Origin: Rhexocercosporidium sp. MPI-PUGE-AT-0058
Taxonomy: Eukaryota > Ascomycota > Leotiomycetes > Helotiales
Direction of reading: 5' to 3'
DNA length: 64,000 nucleotides
NCBI GenBank assembly: GCA_020746875.1
Contig: JAGTJL010000005.1
Coordinates: forward strand, 2,790,001-2,854,000
Of the stretch, positions 46,492-58,651 are shown one piece after another. Positions within the stretch are counted from its first letter, which is position 1, and every line of letters starts with the position of its first letter. The position numbers and the translations under genes are program-made. The notes beneath the pieces were generated by a model that did no database searches, had not been told where the DNA came from, and was given only the letters and a program-made list of their open reading frames with translations.

Positions 46492-47873
46492 GGTACTGGG
46501 TTGTCCGTGGGATCTGAAGAGACAATGTGAGTAACCCAGATGTCAGAGAAGAGAGTTTGAATTCGTATGTAGCGTCAGTTGAGGGAGAGACGAAGGCGGT
46601 GGTTCAGATCAGGCTGAGCGCTGGAGGCCTCCCAATAGCAAGGTAAGAAAGACCGAATGCTGATTATTTGAAGTTTGATTCAAACACGAGTCTCAGTCTT
46701 TAGGTCATGAGAAGTATGCGGGCGAATTCAAGGCTAGCTGGTGAGGTCCTTCTTAAGTTCCGTTTGTCGTGAATAAGCTGGCGCTAAGGGAGCCTGGACG
46801 GAATTTGCGAGTACAGTAGTCGATGGCAGGAATGAATCCGACTGTGAATCTCCCTCGAGTATTATACTGCTCAAAATCAACAATGCAGAGAAACACTCCA
46901 GTAGATGAAGTTATCCCCAGGTCGATGTTGTTGTGTGAAGAAAAGAAAAAGGAAGTTCAAGATGTCAGCCTCGTTGACACTTTAGGCACCGATCAGGCTA
47001 GGCCAGAGCTGGTGAATCGTGACCTCCTCTATCTATATCGGTGGCCAGCTAGGCCTAGCCTCGACCACGTTGAAGGACTTCGGAATCCTGATCACGATAC
47101 GGTCTGTTTGCCAAAGAGTATTGATGGTAAGGCGAAGATTGACTTGAGGCTGAATATGGTCCGGTTGCGACGTTGATGTTCTTTCTTATTTATGATGAAC
47201 GTTGGAGATTGCTTGCTTGACGTGGGGGTAAAAGCAAACAAGCCCTCAACTAGAGGGCGAGGGCCCGGGCAGAGCAGAGCAGCAGTCCGAGCCACATTGC
47301 TGTAGATCAGTGGGTTGAACAAATCAGGCTGCATCAACCACAGATCATCCCATCCCCGCGTCTCAGCGGCGAAGTTGGGATTGGTGAGGACGAGGTCACA
47401 TGTTGTGGCGGGGGCTATGTAACGTTTTGTCAAATATAGACTTCGAGATTATCGAGAAAGGAAGATATTGTGAAAAGATTACAACAACAATGTAAAGATT
47501 GTATCCGAATTAGGATGGTTTGTTGAATTGGACTGAAATTCCAACCTTGATGTTTCTAAGCTGTAGTACAGTACTTGCTTGTACTTAGGTAGGGAGGGGG
47601 ACACTAATTAGCTGATCATTTATTGTGGCATATTTTGATTACTGTGCCAAATCTCCAACATTCTTTCTTTTGACAATCAAATCTGCGAGAGAAGAAATGA
47701 TAACTCTCCCTGTTGTTGATGAACTGGACAGTAAGTAGAGTAGTCAACAAATCGAAGCAACTGTTGACTTTCGAGCAGCGCATCTACCTACCCATCGATT
47801 GACCAATACTCTTCACCTGGTCCGAAATGTAAATAGATTCTATCCATTTGGTCCTCAGTTAGACCCTGGATCC
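46492..47873. other. Intergenic, no supported gene
   Basis: 1.4 kb between the divergent large gene and the hydrolase gene. Frames on either strand of about 115 residues show no recognisable motif; one of them lacks an ATG. Presumably two promoters. Confidence 0.5.
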
Positions 47874-49101
47874 ATGGTATCTCTCAATATGATACATATC
47901 ACCATCTGCTCCCTCCTACTACTCACCATCCTCACCGTGGCCCAAGAAGCACCCCACATCCGTTCCTACTTCTACATCGGAGGCGAATATGTCAACACAT
48001 TTTCTGGCCTTTTTCTCTCTGGCCAGATGTACGTCGAAAAGCTCATCCCAGCCTCGGGTTGCACAAAACCTTACCCAATAATCTTCATCCACGGCGGAGC
48101 TCAAACCGGAACAGTATGTTCCTTCCCTTCAGCATTTCCCTTTCTATATCCCTTCTAAGCTCACAAATTGTCCTCAGAATTGGCTCAATAAACCCGACGG
48201 CAATCCAGGATGGGCATCACACTTCCTCTCCTCAGGCTACGAAGTCTACCTTCTCGACCAAACCAATACCGGCCGCTCAGGATACAACCCCTCAAGCGAG
48301 CTCAAACCAACCTCCTTCGCAGCGGAGTATATCCAACAACGCTTCACAGCCATCAAATACGACCCTCTCTGGGAACAAGCAAAGCTACACACCCAATGGC
48401 CCGGAGTATGTCATTCCCACCCTTCAATGCGCAAAAGACCAAATTGATAGCGTTAGACCGGACTCAAGGGTGACCCATTTTTTGACACCTATTACACATC
48501 GACAGTGCCCAGTCCCAGCAACTCCTCCGCCCAAGAACTCAGCATGAAAAACGCCGGCGCTCTACTCCTCGACAAAATCGGTCCTGCAGTCATAATCGCA
48601 CACTCCCAAGGCTCTCTCTCAGGCTGGCTCTGGGCCGACTCGAGACCAGATCTCGTGAAAGCACTCGTGCAGATCGAACCAAAAGGCCCTCCATTCCGGG
48701 AAGCGATCTTCTCGTCTGAATTGACAAGACCGTGGGGGTTGACGTCCATTCCGCTCACGTACTCGCCCCCTCCAAGTAACATGTCTTCTCCTTTGGCGAT
48801 ACAAACTGTCCCGGCTTCCTCGAGCCAGTTTGTAGACTGTACGCTGCAAGCTGAACCGGCAAGGCAATTGGTCAATCTCAAGAACATACCAATTCTCATC
48901 GAGAGTGGAGAAGCGAGTTATCATGCGACGTACGATCATTGTTTTGTTGAGTTCCTAAGACAGGCGGGCTGTGAAATGGTTGAGCATTTAGAGTTGGCGA
49001 GTATGGGGATCCGTGGGAATGGGCATTTGCAGTTCTTGGAGAGGAATAGCGATGAAATAGTAAGGGTGTTGGAGGCTTGGATTGAGAAGATTGTTGCTTG
49101 A
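47874..49101 (+). CDS. Secreted alpha/beta-hydrolase (esterase/lipase-like)
   Basis: Three exons: 47874-48113, 48178-48405, 48469-49101, all phase 0; 366 aa. A signal peptide (ICSLLLLTILTVAQEA) precedes the fold. PIIFIHGGAQTGT is the oxyanion-hole strand, then YEVYLLDQTNTGRSG, and the nucleophile elbow IIAHSQGSLSG. That elbow has His-Ser-Gln-Gly rather than the plain G-x-S-x-G. A candidate acid is in ATYDHC and the catalytic His in GNGHLQFLE. Fungal secreted hydrolases of this type often act on small esters, but the substrate cannot be read from sequence. The choice of ATG gives the signal peptide; there are no upstream in-frame ATGs close by. Confidence 0.87.
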
Positions 49102-52100
49102 ATGCTGCTAGGGAGAAGCGTCAACATTGTTTGTGGGTGGTTCGGCAGTGGTCGGCAGAGTTGAAGTTCTCGCGGATTCGAAAATGGCTTGCAACATTCG
49201 GACGGTAAATGAGTCCTAGTACTGTCTGACTAGGCCTTGAAATCTCTTAAGCCGTGCGTTTACCTTGCTAGAAATTTCCTCTTGCTCAGCTACCGCTCAT
49301 ATGTGTGGAATTTTCCCGAGCAGGTCTAGGGAAGGCGTTTGACATGCTCCGATATGTGCATGTAACTTTATCGGGGTCAGAGTGGCGTGGCCACTTCGAT
49401 ATTACCATAGAGCGGCACATTAAAATTCCTTGTTGACAATACAGAATCACAAGTAGTCAGCTACCCATCGAAAGCACAGTTCGTGTACAACGTATTCCTT
49501 GGCATCGATGTCCTCGCCGTCATGTTATGCTTCAGATCGATGCACGCTCCTATCGCACCACAGAACCAGCCGAGATGAATTACCGGAGAAGTAACGCGCA
49601 AAGGATTCGCTTGCTGGAGTCTGGAAGCTGCCAACTGACTGAAAAGTACGTGGCGATGAATGAGATTACATCTTGACTACGACACGACTTTTGGCTCCAG
49701 CCCTGGTCCTGCGCTCGGTCTGGGGAGTCCCTTGGTCTTCGCTGGTGACTGGAAACGTAGGGAACAGTGGTTCCGGATTACAAATTTTATGTGAATATGT
49801 AGGAGTGCAAGTGAAAGGCACTATAAGGATTCTGTCAAACGGAAGCCCGAGAGGAGGCTATCATATTTGACGTTTCCCGTGCTTTCAGTAGCAGATAAGA
49901 ATAGAGTCACAAAACAATTTTCCTGCCTGTGAAATCTGTTGCCATTGCCCTCCCCCTTATGTCACCCTCTTCCAAGCTCTTAGTATAAAGTGAGGATTTT
50001 GAACACACAATTCGTGCAGACTAGCAGATCTAGAATAGAATGATGTACCATATTCCAACATCGAGCCTGCTCGAAATAACACCACTTTCCCTGAATTGGT
50101 AGGGTGCAACAAGAGATGATAACCGGCCGGGGCTTCTGGGGCAGATACGTCTAACAGATCCATAGCAAATCGTCTGTTTAATGTTTATTTGCTTGGGGTT
50201 TCTACCAAGATCGTAGGTCTGTCGGGGCAACATGCCAGGCCAAATCGCTAATTTGTCCTCGGTAACTGACCCTGGACATCTTCCCACTACACTCGAAGCT
50301 CAAAGACTATCCGCGGATATTCGAAGGTGTATGAGAGTATTGAAAACCCTAGGGAGAGAATGGCTTTGATTGTAACATGGAGTGCTGTGTTCGTGGGGGC
50401 TACTGTAGAGGATCGCGGATGGAAGCTAGTGTTCATACTATCTCCACGTAAACTGGTCAGCAAGGGCTTGCAACAAGATAGGAAGTCTTCGCAGTCACGA
50501 CCAAATATAACAACAGCTCCCAGTATTTCGTACCCATCCTTCGCCTTTGTTGATATTCAGCGTGTCCCTCGGCATTTTCACTGCCGTTGTAGCTACCGCC
50601 CACGGCTGGGTAAAGAGGGGTTGTAACAGGTTGATGAGAGGGGCAACACAACGAGAGGCATTCTTTTGCAGCACATGAATATGAATATAAGATTCCCATT
50701 TCATGTCTCAACTCACATCATCTCGATGATTGATCTAGTAGCAAGCGAAGGGCTTCAATAGATCCATTTTGGTCAACACCAGCAGATGGCTTGCGTCCTC
50801 GAGTTCCAAGCGCCAGCAGATGCTCGTCCCGGCAAATGGTTTTTCCACTCCGGCAAGCTCCTTCATATTTCCCCCTCAACCACCCGGTCCGCTTCTCTCC
50901 ACCTTGGTTCTACTACATACTCATCCTCAACCTCAACTTCTCCATTCTACCGTATACGACTTCAATAATCTTTACAGTCGAACCTCACCGCCATCCACTC
51001 CGCCCAACGCCTGCTTTATTTCGCTGCAGTCACGGCATATTTGCAGAGCAGAAAATTGGATCTATCTTAGGTTCCGGTCTATGAAAGATTGCAAGTTCCA
51101 GCTGCCTTCCGTCTGCTGCATCATCGTATTCAATGTTTCATTCCACCCGTCTCTTGACGGCGTGATCTGTACGGCTTCACATGCAATTGTGATTTGTACA
51201 GGCAGACCGCTCTCAATATCCTGCTGTTGCCTTTTCCCGAGCCTCAAGCTTCTCCCATCGTTCAAAATATGAGCCATCTATTTCCGTTCAAATTGTTTCC
51301 CGTGCCTTGGCTTGCAAAGGCTGGCTTGTTTACTTAATTATATTTGAAACTCGAAAGCTGTAGTATGCAGGTCCAGCTGCCAAGGACGCATTTGTCACTG
51401 CTGATTTCTTCCTTCTCTGGTGATGCCATGCGGCTGGATAGAACTGATGGGACTTGCTATAAACCCTCCCCATTATTCCTGCATAATCTCGTGCAATCAA
51501 ATTCCCGGAAGAGTTCGTCCGGGTCATCGGTCTTGCATCTCCGCTTCTTATTTTTGGATCTCATATAAAGTTGGGGATCACGAAGTCAGGGGTCACATAT
51601 TATCGCGACACCCGACACGCGAAAGATTGTTAGGCTATATGCTCTTACAAGGGGTTTCTCCTTGCGCAGATCATAGTCAACCCATTCCCAAGGATACGTT
51701 CATCCCATGAAATCCAATCCCATCCGTGTCTAATCAGTTTATTGGCACTCAACTTCCACTCTTTGATCGTGACCCAATATCAAAGACATGCTTGGAGGTA
51801 TCGTTCACGACATTTGGTTCTCATAGCACAATTCCGAATTTGGCTCCGATATCCCAGCATAATATGGCAGACTTGCCGTCCGACAAAGGTTCTTGTTTGC
51901 CTAAATGTTCAAGCAGCGCGCCGCATAGTCTCCTGTCTATACAAATGAAGCAGTTATCTTCCCGTCGCTGCTCGCCGATTGTATATTGGATTTTTTATCA
52001 CGGGTTGCTATATTGCTATTATCTGCATCTTTGGCGTCTGATGCTTTCTGGTCAGAGCTCGCTGCCGCTTGCCTATTGATCCAAGGTATGGTTCTGCGAG

Positions 52101-52201
52101 CTCAATGGTCCGGCTTCAGGTTGATCTTTTCAAGATCCCAAAAGAACTTCAAGGCGAGAGACAGGAATAGTTTGTTGGTGATTCGACCATACCAAGATCC
52201 C
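49102..52201. other. Long gene-poor stretch
   Basis: 3.1 kb, the longest gap in the window. Only short overlapping frames without motifs, start codons or splice logic. No terminal repeats, tRNA or coding relic recognised by eye; an old degraded repeat could be hidden here. Confidence 0.45.
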
Positions 52202-52209
52202 TATTTAAA
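52202..52209 (+). promoter_or_regulatory. TATA-like box of the CBM1 gene
   Basis: TATTTAAA about 105 bases upstream of the ATG at 52311, within a short leader rich in C, A and T. Confidence 0.5.
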
Positions 52210-52310
52210 GAGCAAGATTCCTTCCTTCATTCTCATCATATCTTCTTACCAGTGCTTTTGAGGATTATCATAGCCACAATCAACAAGGTCAGAAGCCCGA
52301 TCACTTCAAG

Positions 52311-52901
52311 ATGCTCTTCCCTAAGCTTGCTGTTGCCTCAGTCCTCGCACTAGCAGGCTCAATTGCTGCAGTAAGCTCCCTTCAACGTCTCGAATTCTAC
52401 CTCAGTGTATTCTGACAAACGATTCGCGTCTTAGCAAGTGGTCGTCACTGTGACCAGTACCGTTACTATTGTGACCGTCACGGTGACTCCTCTGTCTACC
52501 TCTACTTCCACCGCATACGTTACCGTATCTGGCGGCCCTGCTCGTACGTCCTCCACTTCCGATGATGTCCGGTGGGGAGACCGCAATACCTGGCGCAATC
52601 GACCAACATCTCGGACAGCTACCACTTACACATCGACTACTGTCGTGACCGTCACTGTCGGGGCCACGTCTGCTCAAATCACCACCTGCCCACTTCCAGT
52701 ATACAACCAATGCGGAGGTCGAGACTGGCCGGGATGCACCAGTTGCACCTCTACTGCCTCATGCAAAAGCTCAAATGGTATTTGAATCTAGATCTCCCGA
52801 ATAATTAGTTGGAAGGCTCTAATACATTCGTAGAATGGTACTCCCAATGTGTTCCAAAGACACCCCGGGTGGTCACAATCACGTCCACGATCTTCCGCTA
52901 G
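52311..52901 (+). CDS. Secreted protein with C-terminal CBM1 cellulose-binding domain
   Basis: Three exons: 52311-52370, 52435-52777, 52834-52901; 156 aa. The first exon is the signal peptide (MLFPKLAVASVLALAGSIAA). The middle is a Val/Thr-rich repeat-like region (VVVTVTSTVTIVTVTVT) with no catalytic signature. The end is a fungal CBM1: YNQCGGRDWPGCTSCTSTAS, then C, and across the last intron EWYSQCV, giving the aromatic and cysteine residues of the flat cellulose-binding face. Without the last splice the domain would stop short of its final cysteine, which supports the model. A 15-residue tail follows. It may be a non-enzymatic cellulose or wall binder. Confidence 0.88.
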
Positions 52902-53734
52902 AAAGTTAGCGAGCTTGAGGGCCAAATACTTCCATAATATGCAGAGTCTGCTGTGATATATCTGAAGCTGCCATGATTGCGATAATTTGTTGAGCGAGGA
53001 GCGAAACGGAAGATTGACAGATGATAATTGGGAGACTTGGCAGGACAATTGGCGCAAACAGAGTCGCCTTTCTCTTGCACTCATATATTGTTAAGTTTAA
53101 TTCGAATCCGATTGCCAAAATGTGAGCCACAGAGCCGTCTCAATGTTCTCGGTTTTCTCCTTCATCTGCAATCGTGAAACTCCTGGCGTTTCATTCAAGC
53201 AGAGCTCTCAAAGACAATTCCTACGCCCGACTCTGACTTTGACTTTTTCTCGGTTCTAAGCCTCATATGCTCCATCCAAAGAAGGCAACGCGTATCAATT
53301 TATCCGTCGGTACCTTTGTCGCCCAACCCTGCGCATGCACGCCAGACGCAACATCACCGAGTCGCGCACCTGCCCACCAGCCTCGCTTAGCACACCCTCG
53401 GCGCAACTCTAACAGATGAAACCTCCTGAACTTGATACCGTCTAGAAAACTCTATGCTGCGACATCAACGAAATAAACTTTCCCCAGAAATTAGTCGGAC
53501 GAATGCGCCAAGCCCCGCTCGATCGTCACGGTGCCGCAGTCTCCGAACCCAGCACCGACTCCATTTCAAGATCGTATTTATGTCTCCATCCCCGCGTACT
53601 TCGTCTGGTTTGTTCTCTTTTTTTTTTCCAGCAGAGTTTCAAGTTTCTATTCTCGTCCGAACATCAGTCTTTGTTTCATACATTCTTTTCTACGCATTCA
53701 TTCTTTACCGTTTTCCCGCAAAACATTCTTTACA
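52902..53734. other. Intergenic, promoter of the GH131 gene
   Basis: 830 bp. A pyrimidine-rich leader precedes 53735. No other gene supported. Confidence 0.55.
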
Positions 53735-54865
53735 ATGGGTTTGATATCCACTTATGCTTCTGCTCTGGCTCTGGCCTCAGCTGCCATTGCGCAGAACTGC
53801 CCTCTGGCTTTTGATGGACGTATCCCCGCCGGCAGCACTCCTGCGCTATTTGATACTGAGGCTAGTCCATTTGGAACTGGATTCGTCAAGGGCGCGAGTT
53901 AGTCAATCTCACTGAGGGCGAAAATTACATACTGACCATACCAGACCTCACTTTCAGCCAAATCGTCCAGCTTCCACTTCTCCCTGCATCACTCGTAAGT
54001 CCACCAAACATAGCATGGCTCATTCTCTTTTTCTCACTCCTAACTCTTCACAGTTCGATGCTGCAGGTAACACCATCCCCGTCGAAATAACCCTCTCCGA
54101 TCAATCCATCTTCGCCCCCTCCGCAACAAACATCCAAACCGGATTTCGCCGTGCTGAGTTCCAAATCGACACCAATAACGGCACTGATGATTCTACCCTC
54201 GGAGTCAAGACTCTCCACTTCTCCATCCGAAAGGACGCCGCACGTCCTCTCAATACCTCGCACGAGTATCAGCTTGTCTTCCTCGAAGACGCCGCTTTCA
54301 GCACCAATCAGTTCGTCTTGAAGACTGGCACTATCGCCGGGCAACCTGCTGGGCTTGACCCCGACTCTCTTGTCCTCTTTGGAAATGTCAACGCCAACCC
54401 AGTTGTCACCTTGTTCAATACCAGTTTTACCCCCGATGTTTTCCACAACTTCGGAATTACCCTCGATTTCGATGCCAAGTACGTTGATCTACCCTTGCGA
54501 CCTACCCCATAGCACAAGAAGATGATATTGACAAATTGAACAGTACAACCACAGTTCTCTACTCAACCGACTCCAGCGCACTCGCAGTCGTTAATGGCCC
54601 AGTCACGAACGACATTAGCGGACAAGGACAATACCATTTCGGCGCTTTGAAGAAGCCATCTGGCGAAGGCATCAAGGACGTCACCAAAGAAGGTTTCCAA
54701 CCCAGTGGTATCAACGAAGGTGTTGTCTACGCAGGCCTCTTCATGGAAGACAGCACTGGAGGTTGTGTCAGCTTGAGTGGCGCAGCCGCTGGGGCTTCCA
54801 ATGGTACCGCGGGTGCTGGTGCTGGTGCAAACACAACCCCTCCTCCTGTCGATGAGTGTTCCTAG
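53735..54865 (+). CDS. Glycoside hydrolase family 131 beta-glucanase
   Basis: Four exons: 53735-53897, 53945-53994, 54054-54478, 54544-54865; 319 aa. Signal peptide (GLISTYASALALASAAIAQ) followed directly by the GH131 fold: NCPLAFDGRIPAGSTPALFD, SPFGTGFVKGANLTFSQIVQ, PSATNIQTGFRRAEF, GVKTLHFSIRKDAARPLNTS, HEYQLVFLEDAAFSTNQFVL, VFHNFGITLDFDA, ISGQGQYHFGALKKPSGEG, FQPSGINEGVVYAGLF. GH131 enzymes cleave beta-1,3/1,6/1,4-glucans, including cellulose. The C-terminus ends in a short Gly/Ala/Thr/Pro-rich linker without a CBM1, although family members often carry one. Neighbours are other cell-wall enzymes. Confidence 0.94.
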
Positions 54866-55054
54866 ATGTGCCCGATTTTAACGAATGGAGAAGTAAGCGG
54901 GCAGCATCATGAAGGGGCGAGGGCAATGCAGGTTCGATTCTTGGGCAGGTGAATTGTAACTATTATGTAAATCTGTACAAAGGCAAATGAAGAGCATAGA
55001 TAAGCGCTACATCTCCTCGCAACTACAAATTAATGTGTTTGTTTTTCGTCCGGC

Positions 55055-57689
55055 TCAGCGCAATCCGTTGTCCCTCTTGACAGCCAGAAACGTTAAGCTC
55101 CACAACTGTACAATATTGCTCTCTGTGGGACTCACCCCAGCGGGAGGTGGTAGAGCTCCAAGGTCAATATAGTCAAACCTATCAGCCCCAGCATCATACG
55201 TCCAGCTCCAAACCTCTGTACTCAAATGATCCGCATTCGCATCAATCACATCCCAGAGTGCGTTGTACGCAGTCTTGACATTGCCGTAAACAACATCATT
55301 GGAGCAGAAGTCTGGGGCAGCAGTAGAGCTACAACGTGCAAGTTGTAGCTCTACACCTTTGGCCATCATAGCTAGCTGCCATGACCAGACTACTGTCCCG
55401 TGGTATGCATTCGTCGTCCAATTCGTTGCGTAGATGGGATCATTCCCATATGCTGGGTTCGCGACTAACATACCAACATCCGTCATGAGTCCAGCCGGAA
55501 AGCGTCGTCGAATACTATTCGCAGTCGCGTTGATGAAAGAGGTGAGCTGTGTCTGATTCGTGGTATTGAGCATGAAGAGGTGGAAACTTGTGTCTGTGTT
55601 CATGACTGCTACATTTGAGAGGTTGTTATTTCCATCTAGTGCGAGGCCGTGGAACACAATATCGGAATCGATCGTTGAAGATTGCGAGACCAGTCCTTCT
55701 GTTTCGGAGGACGAAGCGTACTTTTGCACTCGCTCTCGAGCTATCTCCACTGGAATCGATAGCTCGAAGAATTCCAATGTTGAATCTTCCCAGACTTGCG
55801 CATATCCATCTACGAGAGTAGCGTCGAACCCCAAGATGCCAGCAGTGGCGAGTTTTGCAATCGAGCGCAGTGCAGCTGGAACGAGAGCGGCGTTTACATC
55901 GAATGGGACCTTCCCGCCGCCGATGCCATACGTGCTGTCTCGCCACTCGCCTACTATCTCATTCGGCTTTAGATGGATCAAGTTCTCGACTGTTTGGTTC
56001 CCTGGCGCTGCGAATGGGGCTGAGGTGGCTACAATCTTCTTGGCACTGATCTGTGCCAGCTGTCCGTAAGACAAATTCGAGTTTTCGGGAAAGATAGTTG
56101 ACATTGTCCTATAACTGGTTAGTGGTTTTGGCAACTCTTCATCCGAGTTCACTCACGCGAAGAAATCACGAGCCCGTGACGATCCTTCATTGTTTCGAAG
56201 AAAATAATGCTCCATCAGGACAGGTAGAAAATAATCGGTATCGATCTGGCATATCAGCATGATTTCCGCTTCTGTCTGGGAATCCTACCATCTTATAATC
56301 GCACAGAGGAGCGGTGCTGGTGACATTGTTTTGCAGATTCAACCAGGTCGCATAATCACTATTAATTGTTAACATTCGTACCCATGATCTTGTCTGGTCT
56401 TCTCACCCAATTGTCTCTTCATGACAAACTGATCCATCAGTCATGTTTACTCTCTCCAAAACACCGGCAATGACAGCCTCTAGAGCTCCGCCTTCGCCTG
56501 CACTAAGCACAGGTTCAAGGAGCAGAGCAGCAATCATGGAATCTCTTCCAAAATATGTCAAGAATCTCCAAGCCCCAGCCGTCAACTTTGTTGTGTACGA
56601 TAAGAAAGATAAAGACGTCGTCTGATCAGGCGACTGGGTGATCAAGTCTGCAGACGCCGAATTGAGGACCTCTGCAGCACTCAAAGCTGTCAACTGGGGA
56701 TAGTCGTAGGAAGCGTTGAAAGTATAGGTGCCTGCAGAAAGTGTGATGGTGGTATTGTGCAGCTGAATCGACTGTTCTTGGCTGCTCAGCGAAATCGTGG
56801 TGGTCGTGATGTTGTCGAGCCAAAGTCGGCTAATCTCTACCCCATTTTCGATGCTGGAATAATTCAAAGCCCCCTGGATCTTATCTCGGAGCAAACTTGG
56901 TCCTTCTACGAAATCTCGAATTGTCCTAATGCTGCCTAGAATGGCGACAGAAAGAACGGCTGATGCGTTGAAGTCGACCTGGGTGCTGATTCCGACAGTT
57001 GCATTGCCTCTTTCGCTGCCATTGTATATCGGCGAAAGTGCAGAAGTGCTGGATGTGTTGACCAGCTTTATTCCCAGGGTTCCATTAACGCCGTCCTCGG
57101 GTTGAAAATAAAGAATGATACCGCTGTTCCCACCAGGCCATGCAACGATGATGCGGGGTCCGATGACTGTCAAATTGCTGTTAGGCTCTGGAGATGTCAC
57201 GACTACTTGTGAAGCAGAGTGACAGTCTGAATAGAAGTAATTCCTGTATGGTAAGGAGTCGAGTTCTAGTGTGGTTGCTTCGGTTGAACAAGTCGAATCT
57301 GGAACAGATACAGATGATGTTGGGGTCCCGGGAATGGATGCTGAGGGTGGATATATCAAGCGGTCGTTGGAGCACCTGTAAGTATTAATCAATTTCAATT
57401 GGTGACTTAAAGAGAACATTCCCTCAAAGCTTACGAGTACATATCTGGGAGGTAGCAGTCAGGTCCGCATCGAAGTGTGGGCTCTCCATTCAGAACTGGG
57501 CAAAGAAAATCCGAGTCGTAGCAAGTATACTGTATATTGTCAATTAGAAAAGTCTTGGTAGCCATGGGTCGTTCATACCTGGGACGCAGAGTAAAATGCA
57601 TCGCCACAAGCCTGCAAACCCTCATTTGACTGGCCTGAAGCTCGACCAGCATAAACAAAAAGCACCCAAGTACATAATTTAGCGAGCAT
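55055..57689 (-). CDS. Secreted six-hairpin glycosidase-like protein (glycogen-debranching/GH63-like fold)
   Basis: Six exons: 57689-57579, 57529-57435, 57375-56407, 56358-56289, 56245-56157, 56108-55055; 795 aa with the frame closing exactly. Signal peptide (LCTWVLFVYAGRASGQ), then a cysteine-containing segment (CYDSDFLCPVLNGEPTLRCG) and a beta-rich N-terminal half. The second half has the (alpha/alpha)6-barrel features of this group: FLTYFGRDSMIAALLLEPVL, DGSVCHEETIGDYATWLNL, CDYKMIDTDYFLPVLM, IVGEWRDSTYGIGGGKVPFD, TNAYHGTVVWSWQLAMMAKG. Likely acids are in CHEE and GEWRDS. The substrate is not deducible; an exo-acting glucosidase or mannosidase role is a guess. It is convergent with the GH131 gene, 190 bp away. 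Confidence 0.82.
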
Positions 57690-58651
57690 GTTATCTATGC
57701 TGATCTAGTATATCTTTCTGTTATTATCTCTCATAGAGAAGTTAATCTGCGAGCCAGCTATCGCTTCATATAACATGCCATATCGGATCAGGGACGGTCA
57801 TCCAAACTTTCTGTCCCGTCCGGCGACGTCACGAAGAGGCATCACCTAACCCGCTGGAGAGAAGTAGGTCCGACGAAGCCGAGTCCGCTATCGCCAAGGA
57901 GAGATCTCAGTGGACATCTAAAGAGTGGAAGGCTTGAATTCAGGAAATTGAATCATGGCGCGCGGGGTTGCGGGGAAAAGCAGCGAATGAGTTGAGGGGT
58001 AGATGGCATGCTACGTATGAACACCAAGATAGATAGCTTCTAGCCTTGGAAAGCGAGGGGTAAAATATCTTGGAGAGATCGGAACATACTTCTATCTGAA
58101 TCAAAGATCTCAAGAATTCGATTAGCGAGTCCAAAAGCTCAACCCAGTGCCGAGTGTTGTGGTGGGCCAGACGGAGAACGAAGCCAACCTAACCGAAGTT
58201 TATTGTGGCCCCCCGCAATAGCCGAGGGATACATCTTTCTCCTCAACCCTCCCAGCCTCTTTCGTGCTTTCTCAACATTGAAGCACCGCATCACACGTTA
58301 CATTCTCCTCGATGACACGTTCTTCACCGGCTTTTTGTATACTCAAAAGGCTCTCTGTGGATCAGCATCATGTTTTGTGAAGGTCTCCAAGTGGAGGAAA
58401 ACTGGAGGTGTCCGCAATTATCTCCAGGGTTATCATCATCTGGCATCAAAACACCGCAAGTTAACATGCAATAAAGTCAGATGATATTATTTTGTTGTAT
58501 TACTACTCCGAAGAGTGGGATAGGCCCTTTCAAATACTCTCCACGACCGCGTACATACATATTCTGTTGGTTTCCTTTGCTTTTGAGACTTCCATTATGT
58601 GTGCGATATTGTTTTCACGTGAGCAGGGACACACACAGCTTGAAGCCAACC
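57690..58651. other. Divergent intergenic region
   Basis: 960 bp between the six-hairpin glycosidase gene and the start of the broken GH92 copy. No other gene or repeat recognised. Confidence 0.55.

Noticed and set aside
46823..47176. Plus-strand frame of 117 codons between the large gene and the hydrolase
   Set aside because: Starts with ATG but shows no family pattern, and a competing minus-strand frame overlaps it. Too weak to call.
50769..51272. Plus-strand frame of 167 codons in the 3.1-kb gap
   Set aside because: Begins at TTG rather than ATG, is Ser/Pro/Leu-rich without motifs, and overlaps several other frames.
55055..55170. Possible extra intron near the end of the six-hairpin glycosidase gene (GTGAGT..TACAG)
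   Set aside because: It would be only about 30 bases, too short to splice, and the unspliced frame closes normally.
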